Origin: Clostridiaceae bacterium
Lineage (GTDB): Bacteria > Bacillota > Clostridia > Oscillospirales > Butyricicoccaceae
Direction of reading: 5' to 3'
Assembly: GCA_016293155.1 (NCBI GenBank)
Contig: JAEDEU010000002.1
Coordinates: forward strand, 1-60,817
DNA: 60,817 nucleotides
Below the pieces are notes generated by a model that searched no databases, was not told where the DNA came from, and saw only the letters and a program-made list of their open reading frames with translations. Below are positions 55,437 to 60,817 of this stretch, piece after piece (the stretch's first letter is position 1; each line of letters opens with the position of its first letter). The position numbers were made by a program, and so were the translations under genes.

Positions 55437-56351
55437 TCATGCGGAGTGCACATCCACCCCGCAGGCAATACACGCAAGCGCATCCTCCACGCTCTGCGCG
55501 CCCAGGCACACCGCTCCGGCGCGTTCGATCCGCTGCCCGACGGCATATACCGTGCTGTCCGCTCCACCGTGCGCGCACTGGGTGGAAAGCAGCACGCGCG
55601 TACCGCTTTTTGCGACCGCTTCGACCACGCTCACCAGTCCGGACGGTACGCCGCCCATGCCGTAGCCCCGGAGCACCACCGCATCCAGACCGCGGCAGGC
55701 AAGCAGCACCTCCGGCGCAAAGCCGGGTGCCATATCCAGCACCGCTGTGCGGATGTTTTTCGGCAGATGAAGCGCCATGCTTCCCTCCGGCGGACGGTGC
55801 GCAATGGTGAACGTTTCCCCGTCCCAGCTTCCGTCCGGAACGCCGCTCACCGCAGCAAAAGCGTTCGGTCGAGAGGAGTGAATCTTGACCGCATCGCAGC
55901 CGCGCAGGAGCAGTCCGCCGCACAGCACCGCCGCGCCGCGGTAATCCGAGCACGCCGCCGCGAGCGCACCGCACAGATTGTCCTCCGCATCCGAGTCCGG
56001 CACGCCGAGCGGGTGCATCGAACCGGTCACGATCACCGGCTTGTCAAACGCCTCCAGTGCGCGGTATAATACCGCCGCGGTGTACGCCATCGTATCCGTG
56101 CCGTGCGTGACGACAAAGCCGTCATACCGGCTGCGGTTATTCCAGATCTCGCGCACGATTTCCGCGCGCTGCTCCGTGGTCACATCCGTGGAATCCACGC
56201 ACATCAGATCGCGCACCGTGACCTCACAGCAGCGCAGCCGCTCCGGCACGGCATTCAGCAGCGTCTGCCCGTCCAGCACCGGCTCATAGCCGTGCGGCGT
56301 CTGCCGGCAGGCAATTGTGCCGCCGGTTGCGATCAGATAAATCCGTTTCAT
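55437..56351 (-). CDS. L-asparaginase
   Basis: Hydrolyses asparagine to aspartate and ammonia. 304 residues, shorter than the usual 325-340 because of a compact C-terminus. Catalytic threonines in the motifs ATGGTIACR (T12) and VTHGTDTMAY (HGTDT at 83-87); PVIVTGSMHP follows. No signal peptide, so cytoplasmic. Ends MRR-free at ACGVDVHSA. Own promoter upstream. Confidence 0.92.
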   Translation of the reverse strand: MKRIYLIATGGTIACRQTPHGYEPVLDGQTLLNAVPERLRCCEVTVRDLMCVDSTDVTTEQRAEIVREIWNNRSRYDGFVVTHGTDTMAYTAAVLYRALEAFDKPVIVTGSMHPLGVPDSDAEDNLCGALAAACSDYRGAAVLCGGLLLRGCDAVKIHSSRPNAFAAVSGVPDGSWDGETFTIAHRPPEGSMALHLPKNIRTAVLDMAPGFAPEVLLACRGLDAVVLRGYGMGGVPSGLVSVVEAVAKSGTRVLLSTQCAHGGADSTVYAVGQRIERAGAVCLGAQSVEDALACIACGVDVHSA

Positions 56352-56434
56352 TGCCTACTCCTTTTATAACGAAAAGTATTTTTCTGCAAAAAGAAAACTG
56401 AGCGGATACCTTCGCGGAACCCCTCAGCATTTTT

Positions 56435-56463
56435 AGTATAGCATATTCTCTTCCAAACCGCAA
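56435..56463 (-). promoter_or_regulatory. Promoter of the asparaginase gene
   Basis: TTGCGG (56458-56463), 17 bases, TATACT (56435-56440) on the minus strand, divergent from the plus-strand promoter at 56545. Confidence 0.6.
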
Positions 56464-56544
56464 TAGGAGTTGCAAAATATTTTAATTTTATTTACACTTC
56501 CGCGTTTTCAGCTCAAAAAAATGCAAATTTTTTCATTATTTCTC

Positions 56545-56573
56545 TTGACAAATCCGGCATCCCGTACTATACT
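56545..56573 (+). promoter_or_regulatory. Strong plus-strand promoter of an unassigned transcript
   Basis: TTGACA (56545-56550), 17 bases, TATACT (56568-56573). Near-consensus, in a region with no annotated-size gene; an 8-bp hairpin (56582-56600) would form at the very 5' end of the RNA. Confidence 0.85.
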
Positions 56574-56698
56574 GTAACCAAGCTAAAGATCCTCTTTAGC
56601 AGACATCCATCTCAACCACCGGATGAACGGCTCAACGGATTCGAGGTGTCTCCCTCATCCATCGGCTTTCACCCACCGCACAGAGGAGGATGACGCAT

Positions 56699-56731
56699 AT
56701 GCCAAGAATTGTTCGACTGAGGAATATCTAA
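56699..56731 (+). CDS. Micro-ORF with strong ribosome binding site (10 codons)
   Basis: ATG...TAA coding MPRIVRLRNI. GAGGAGG at 56683-56689 lies nine bases before the ATG, the best spacing in this transcript, so translation is likely. The same frame stays open for 72 codons after the TAA (to TGA at 56948-56950). Function unknown. Confidence 0.4.
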   Translation: MPRIVRLRNI

Positions 56732-56750
56732 TCAGAAAGGATTGAGTCCA

Positions 56751-56777
56751 ATGGGCAGTTCAATGCAGCGGCAGTAG
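56751..56777 (+). CDS. Second micro-ORF (8 codons)
   Basis: ATG...TAG coding MGSSMQRQ with AAAGG about ten bases upstream. It follows the first micro-ORF by 19 bases. It may be chance; listed because of its site and position. Confidence 0.2.
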   Translation: MGSSMQRQ

Positions 56778-57241
56778 CTTCCAACCAATGCCGCACTGGC
56801 ACACACAATCACCCACGTAACCGTGAGAAGAAAGGAAGTGAGTCCACTGGTTACAGAGCAGTCGCAGAGTCACGGGACTCACGGCGCAGCGGAATTTTAA
56901 GACCGCCGGGAAATATCCCATGGTTGACATTCACCCGAAACCGATTTTGAAACGGCTCTAACCGCAGTCTATTTCTTCTGTGAACCGAAACCGTTTCCTG
57001 TCCCCCCTTTCGGATGACCGCATCAAATACACGTTCCGGCAATGAATATAGATTTGAATGATATAGATTGAATCTTTTTGATTCCCTCGCAGTAAGCGAA
57101 ACCCCTTAGATATCAGAATCCGATCCATATGAAGTGTTTGCTCATCAGTTTTAACTTGCCGACTGGTTAGAGCCCGCACACCGAAACAGTAATCTCCCGC
57201 CGGAGTCCCGTCTTCTCTGTCAGACCACAATCGAATGCTTC

Positions 57242-57268
57242 AGCTTCGCAGTGTGCGGAGCTTTTTCT
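57242..57268 (+). terminator. First terminator of the unassigned transcript
   Basis: 9-bp stem (57242-57250 with 57254-57262, one G-T pair) and TTTTTC on the plus strand. Confidence 0.75.
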
Positions 57269-57270
57269 TT

Positions 57271-57295
57271 GCCCGCTTTTGTGCGGGTATTTTTA
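57271..57295 (+). terminator. Second, tandem terminator
   Basis: CCCGC/GCGGG stem (57272-57276 with 57283-57287) followed by TATTTTTATTTT. Two terminators in a row imply high upstream transcription that must not enter rnr. Confidence 0.7.
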
Positions 57296-57365
57296 TTTTC
57301 CCCGCGATTTGTTATTTTTTTACGAATTCTTTGCCGAACGCGGTGTTTTCTGCGCGTTTTTCTGG

Positions 57366-57371
57366 TATACT
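57366..57371 (+). promoter_or_regulatory. Candidate -10 box of rnr
   Basis: TATACT 54 bases before the rnr ATG; a second A/T-rich box (TATAAT) lies at about 57384. The -35 candidates are poor. Confidence 0.35.
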
Positions 57372-57424
57372 GAAATCAGGCTATATAATAACGTATCATC
57401 ACAACCGTTATGGAGTGTTTTATT

Positions 57425-59539
57425 ATGACAGACATTCAAAATCAAATTCTCGCGCTGACCGGTCAGCCGACCGCACCGGAGGCGATTTACGAAGCGCTGC
57501 TCGCAGAGGGCATTGAGCTCGACCGCAAGGCGCTCGCAGACGAGCTGGAAACACTGGTCGCTGACGCACGTCTGATGCGCAGCAAGAAAAACCGCTACGG
57601 ACATCCCGCCTGCTTCGGCTACAGCGCAGGCACCTTCTGTGCAACCGGACGCAGCTTTGCCTTCGTTCGTCCGGACGATCTGCCGGAGGATATTTTTATT
57701 CCGCCGCACATGGGCGGCAATGCATGGCACGGCGACCGCGTGCTGGTACATCTGGATCCCAATCCGCGCGATTCCGGCAAGCCGGAGGGCAAGGTCGTGC
57801 GCATTCTCGCCCGCTCCAAGGACGAGCTGTACGGTGCACTGTACCAGAGCCACGCAGCCATTGTATTCCGCGCGGATTCCGACAAGTATCCGGAAATCTC
57901 CATCCCGAAAAAGCATTTGGACGGTGCGCATCCGGGCGACCGGGTTGCCGTGCGCGTGCTGTTCTGGGGCGACAAAAAATACCTGCCGCAGGGCACTGTG
58001 ACAAAAATCTTCGGCTCCGCACTGACCATCGAGGCGGTTTCCGAATCCATCCTGCACCAGAACGGCATTGACCCCGCATTTCCGGACGAGGCTCTGCGTC
58101 AGGCGGATACCTATCCCCCGTTTTTGCAGGAAAAGGATTTTGCCGGGCGCATCGACCTGCGTGAGCTTCAGCTGTTCACCGTCGACGGCGATACCTCCAA
58201 GGACTTCGATGACGCGGTTTCGCTCACCACGCTGCCCAACGGGCATTATCAGCTGGGTGTGCACATTGCGGACGTTTCGCATTATGTCCAGCCCAACACC
58301 CCGCTCGACCGCGAGGCGTTCAAGCGCGGCACCTCGGTTTATTACGCCGACAAGGTCGTGCCGATGCTGCCCTTCCAGCTGTCCAACGGCATCTGCTCGC
58401 TCAATCCGGGCGTCAACCGCCTTGCGTTCTCCGTATTCCTTGAGCTGGGCGAGGACGGAACCGTGTTCAGTACGGATTTTCACAAAACCGTCATCCGCTC
58501 CTGCGCCCGCCTGACCTACAACGAGGTCAATCTTGTATTCTCCGGAGACGAGCAGGCACGCACCGCCCGCCGCGATCTGACCGCAACTCTGGACAGCATG
58601 AACCGGCTCGCGCACATTCTGCGCGTTGCCCGTATGCGCCGCGGCGCACTGGATCTGGAAATTCCGGAATCCGTCATCTGCTGCGACCGCTACGGCAAGG
58701 TCACAGATGTACAGCGCCGCGACCGCGGAGATGCCGAAAAGATGATTGAGGAATTTATGCTTGCCGCCAATGAAGCGGTGGCAGAGTTCATGTTCCATGC
58801 GCAGTATCCGACCGTCTACCGCATTCACGAGCAGCCGGATCCCGCCAAGCTGGAGATCTTTGCGCGCGCCGCCGGACGGTTCGGCTACCGGCTCAAGCGC
58901 AATCAGCTTGTCAAGTCCACCCGTGCCATGCAGATGGTGCTGGATGAGGCGGCGGACAAGCCGGAGCAGCGTTCGCTCCCGACCATGCTGCTGCGCTCGC
59001 TCGCGCGGGCGCGCTATTCGCCGGACTGTGTGGGACACTACGGATTGGCGTCGAAGTTTTATCTGCACTTCACCTCTCCGATCCGCCGCTATCCCGACCT
59101 GATGGTGCATCGGATGCTGGAAAAGCTGCTGACCGGACAGCCTTCCGATGCGAACGACGAGGCACTCTGTGAAACTGCGGCGCGCCAGTCCTCCGAGCGC
59201 GAAATCGCGGCGGATACCGCGGAGCGCGACATCGAAAAGCTGTATTTTGCGGAATATATGTCGCAGTATGTCGGTCATACATTTGACGCGATGGTGTCCG
59301 GCGTGACCAACTTCGGTATCTTTGTACAGCTGCCCAACCTGATCGAGGGCATGATCCGTCTGGACACGCTCGGCGGCGATGAATACGACTTTGACGAGGA
59401 CTTCATGACACTGCGCGGCAGACATACCGGACAGGCATTTTATATCGGTCTGAACGTGAATGTCACGCTGGTACATGCATCCGGCACGACCGGTCAGATC
59501 GACTTCATCCTGACCCCGCCGGAGGACGCAGCGGGCTGA
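57425..59539 (+). CDS. rnr: Ribonuclease R
   Basis: 3'-5' exoribonuclease for structured RNA. 704 residues from the ATG at 57425 (GGAG nine bases upstream; the ATG at 57410 has no site). Winged-helix/cold-shock N-terminus, RNB catalytic domain with DGDTSKDFDDAVSL aspartates, HYGLASKFYLHFTSPIRRYPD signature, and a C-terminal S1 domain (FDAMVSGVTNFGIFVQLPNL). It lacks the basic tail of longer homologs. The only plus-strand gene of the window; smpB and secG, frequent partners, are absent. Confidence 0.96.
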   Translation: MTDIQNQILALTGQPTAPEAIYEALLAEGIELDRKALADELETLVADARLMRSKKNRYGHPACFGYSAGTFCATGRSFAFVRPDDLPEDIFIPPHMGGNAWHGDRVLVHLDPNPRDSGKPEGKVVRILARSKDELYGALYQSHAAIVFRADSDKYPEISIPKKHLDGAHPGDRVAVRVLFWGDKKYLPQGTVTKIFGSALTIEAVSESILHQNGIDPAFPDEALRQADTYPPFLQEKDFAGRIDLRELQLFTVDGDTSKDFDDAVSLTTLPNGHYQLGVHIADVSHYVQPNTPLDREAFKRGTSVYYADKVVPMLPFQLSNGICSLNPGVNRLAFSVFLELGEDGTVFSTDFHKTVIRSCARLTYNEVNLVFSGDEQARTARRDLTATLDSMNRLAHILRVARMRRGALDLEIPESVICCDRYGKVTDVQRRDRGDAEKMIEEFMLAANEAVAEFMFHAQYPTVYRIHEQPDPAKLEIFARAAGRFGYRLKRNQLVKSTRAMQMVLDEAADKPEQRSLPTMLLRSLARARYSPDCVGHYGLASKFYLHFTSPIRRYPDLMVHRMLEKLLTGQPSDANDEALCETAARQSSEREIAADTAERDIEKLYFAEYMSQYVGHTFDAMVSGVTNFGIFVQLPNLIEGMIRLDTLGGDEYDFDEDFMTLRGRHTGQAFYIGLNVNVTLVHASGTTGQIDFILTPPEDAAG

Positions 59540-59554
59540 TCTCAGGCATAAAGT

Positions 59555-59595
59555 AAGGACTGATGACATCATCGTTCATCAGTCCTTTTTATTTT
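59555..59595. terminator. Terminator after rnr
   Basis: 12-bp perfect stem (59555-59566 with 59576-59587) followed by TTTATTTT on the plus strand; also A-flanked, so it may stop the convergent minus-strand gene too. Confidence 0.9.
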
Positions 59596-59596
59596 C

Positions 59597-60202
59597 TCAA
59601 AATGCAAACGGCATCACAGCCCCGATCACCGGCACTGCTGCAATGCTCAGCGCCAGCACGCACGCCAGCTGCTTTGGCGAGCGGTAAAACACCGCGCACA
59701 GGGCTGCCGCCATGACCAGCTCCGCCGGATGATGAACGGAAACATATCCCCAGCCTGCGGACACTGCAAGCTCCAGCATCAGACCAACCGGTAGCGCAGG
59801 CAGAACCCACGCCAGCTTCTCATGATGCCTGCCCAGCCAGACAATCACCGCGCAGGCAGGGGAGGTCAGCGCCAGCACGCCCCAAAACAGGAAATACCGC
59901 ATCGGGAAAAAGCCGAACAGGTGCATGGAATACACATAATATGCGATCAGCATTCCGGCAAAAAACGCAAACACCCGCGCTGCCGCACGCCGCGGAGTAC
60001 GGCAGAACGCCGCGAGCAGCACCGCAAGGAACACCCAGATGCCGAGCCGCGTAAACAGGTCAGCAAACCAGTGCAGCACCTCATTGATAAGACTGCCGTT
60101 TGACGGCACGGTGTCCAGATATTTGGCAAGTGCACCGAGCACGATGCCGAGCAGTGCAGCACCGGAAATCTCCGCAGCGGCACGTCTCCATCCGTTTTTC
60201 AC
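59597..60202 (-). CDS. Integral membrane protein (possibly DUF6518)
   Basis: 201 residues with about six membrane segments (for example 13-27, 53-66, 76-90, 104-121, 131-151 and 160-198) joined by short loops, and a conserved-looking SNGSLINEVLHWFADLFTRL loop. It resembles uncharacterised DUF6518-type proteins, recalled by pattern rather than by search. It follows the radical SAM gene by 12 bases and converges on rnr. Confidence 0.6.
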   Translation of the reverse strand: MKNGWRRAAAEISGAALLGIVLGALAKYLDTVPSNGSLINEVLHWFADLFTRLGIWVFLAVLLAAFCRTPRRAAARVFAFFAGMLIAYYVYSMHLFGFFPMRYFLFWGVLALTSPACAVIVWLGRHHEKLAWVLPALPVGLMLELAVSAGWGYVSVHHPAELVMAAALCAVFYRSPKQLACVLALSIAAVPVIGAVMPFAF

Positions 60203-60214
60203 AGCCTCCCCTCC

Positions 60215-60817
60215 TCAAAACAAACTGAGCTGCTCGCTCTGTTCGGGAAACGCTTTCAGATAGGCAAACAGGTCGGACACATCGGAAACCATGCGGTATT
60301 TGTCACACAGATGGTAAAATAGCTTCATCAGCCGCTCATTGTGCGGACTTCTGACCTCATAACGGTTTCCATACGTCTGGATGTACTGTTCCTTCAGACC
60401 GGGGAACAGCTCATCCAGCTTTTTGTAAAAATACTCCCGGCTGCCCTCGCGCAGGGTCAGCCCCATGCCGAAGCTGATCACTCCGTACACGCCTGCATCG
60501 GCACACGCATCCAAAATGCCGCGGATGTTCTCCTCCGTGTCGTTCAAAAACGGCAGAATCGGACACAGCCACACCACAGTCGGAATGCCGTGCCGCCGCA
60601 GGATGTGCAGCACCTCCAGCCGCTCGCGCGTCGTGCTCACGTTTGGCTCGATTTTTGCGCACAGCTTCTCGTCCATGGTCGTAATCGTCATCTGCACCAC
60701 GCATTTGCTCTGCCGGTTGATCTCCTCCAGCAGGTCGAGATCGCGCAGAATACGCGCAGATTTGGTATGTACCGCTACGCCGAAGCCGTACCGCCGGATG
60801 ATCTCCAGACAGCGGCG
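60215..60817 (-). CDS. SPL-family radical SAM protein, 5' end outside window
   Basis: Only the C-terminal 200 residues are present; the frame runs open to the window end, so the iron-sulfur CxxxCxxC motif is not visible. YGFGVAVHTKSARILRDLDL, VVQMTITTMDEKLCAKIEPN and PTVVWLCPILPFLNDTEENI are typical of the spore-photoproduct-lyase-like radical SAM family. Exact reaction unknown. First gene of a pair with the membrane protein. Confidence 0.82.
   Translation of the reverse strand, partial: RRCLEIIRRYGFGVAVHTKSARILRDLDLLEEINRQSKCVVQMTITTMDEKLCAKIEPNVSTTRERLEVLHILRRHGIPTVVWLCPILPFLNDTEENIRGILDACADAGVYGVISFGMGLTLREGSREYFYKKLDELFPGLKEQYIQTYGNRYEVRSPHNERLMKLFYHLCDKYRMVSDVSDLFAYLKAFPEQSEQLSLF

Larger units (their letters stand above)
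56580..57295 (+). ncRNA. Candidate long structured RNA or micro-ORF transcript
   Basis: About 700 bases from a strong promoter to two tandem terminators, without a normal gene. It contains stems GCTAAAGA/TCTTTAGC (56582-56600), GTGAGTCC/GGACTCAC (56838-56882), GAAACGG/CCGTTTC (about 56949-56997) and GAATC/GATTC (57070-57084). It also has an imperfect direct repeat AGAAAGGA...GAGTCCA (56734-56755 and 56829-56851), CCGAAACCG twice (56935, 56985), and micro-ORFs with ribosome binding sites. I do not recognise RNase P RNA, tmRNA, 6S or SRP RNA signatures. Confidence 0.45.

Noticed and set aside
56851-57230. Two minus-strand open frames of 63 and 90 codons inside the unassigned region
   Set aside because: No ribosome binding site, antisense to a strong promoter-terminator unit, and they overlap each other. 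They remain worth a homology search because the region as a whole is unexplained.

Overview
The window is a 60.8-kb chromosomal segment of a Gram-positive, probably spore-forming Clostridia bacterium. Evidence: a Firmicutes-type nusA operon (rimP-nusA-rnpM-ylxQ-infB), zinc-type S14 and L36, a zinc-lid adenylate kinase, a KOW protein between map and infA, spoIIE, heterodimeric PyrDB/PyrK, and strong AGGAGG ribosome binding sites. The fairly high GC and protein flavour suggest a gut Oscillospirales (Butyricicoccus/Ruminococcaceae-like) genome; that placement is inference. Every protein gene except rnr is on the minus strand, so the operons below read from high to low coordinates.

Layout. 1-2.8 kb: pyrK-pyrD-(histidine phosphatase/GNAT fusion) operon. 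3-6.7 kb: DUF975 membrane protein, PucR-type regulator, two HAD phosphatases. 6.9-10.2 kb: Gfo/Idh/MocA oxidoreductase, AraC-type regulator and IolE-like sugar isomerase; the two enzyme genes share an unusual promoter/operator. 10.4-15.5 kb: lower-glycolysis cluster pgk-tpiA-gpmI-eno with internal terminators and no gapA. 15.7-17.1 kb: trmL-degV behind helically phased A-tracts. 17.3-25.4 kb: nusA/infB operon through rbfA, nrnA, truB and ribF. 25.5-26.9 kb: polysaccharide flippase. 27-43 kb: the S10-spc-alpha ribosomal superoperon from rpsJ to rplQ, with a long leader and a terminator/leader break before rpsH. 43.2-46.8 kb: dus, a one-chain sigma/zinc anti-sigma membrane protein, a DedA protein and two small membrane proteins. 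46.8-49.6 kb: spoIIE and a Met-Glu-Val tRNA operon. 49.8-55.3 kb: ddl, DUF1934, argS, an unrecognised protein and prmA. 55.4-56.4 kb: asparaginase. 56.5-57.3 kb: an unexplained plus-strand transcription unit with a near-consensus promoter, micro-ORFs and tandem terminators, followed by rnr. 59.6-60.8 kb: a membrane protein and a truncated radical SAM gene.

Most of the window is core information processing (transcription elongation, translation initiation, ribosome assembly, tRNA modification, secretion) plus central carbon and pyrimidine metabolism. No CRISPR array, integrase, transposase or prophage gene was seen. The best leads for something new are the 56.5-57.3 kb transcript, the sigma/anti-sigma fusion, the paired AraC-type promoters, and the leaders of rpsJ and rpsH.
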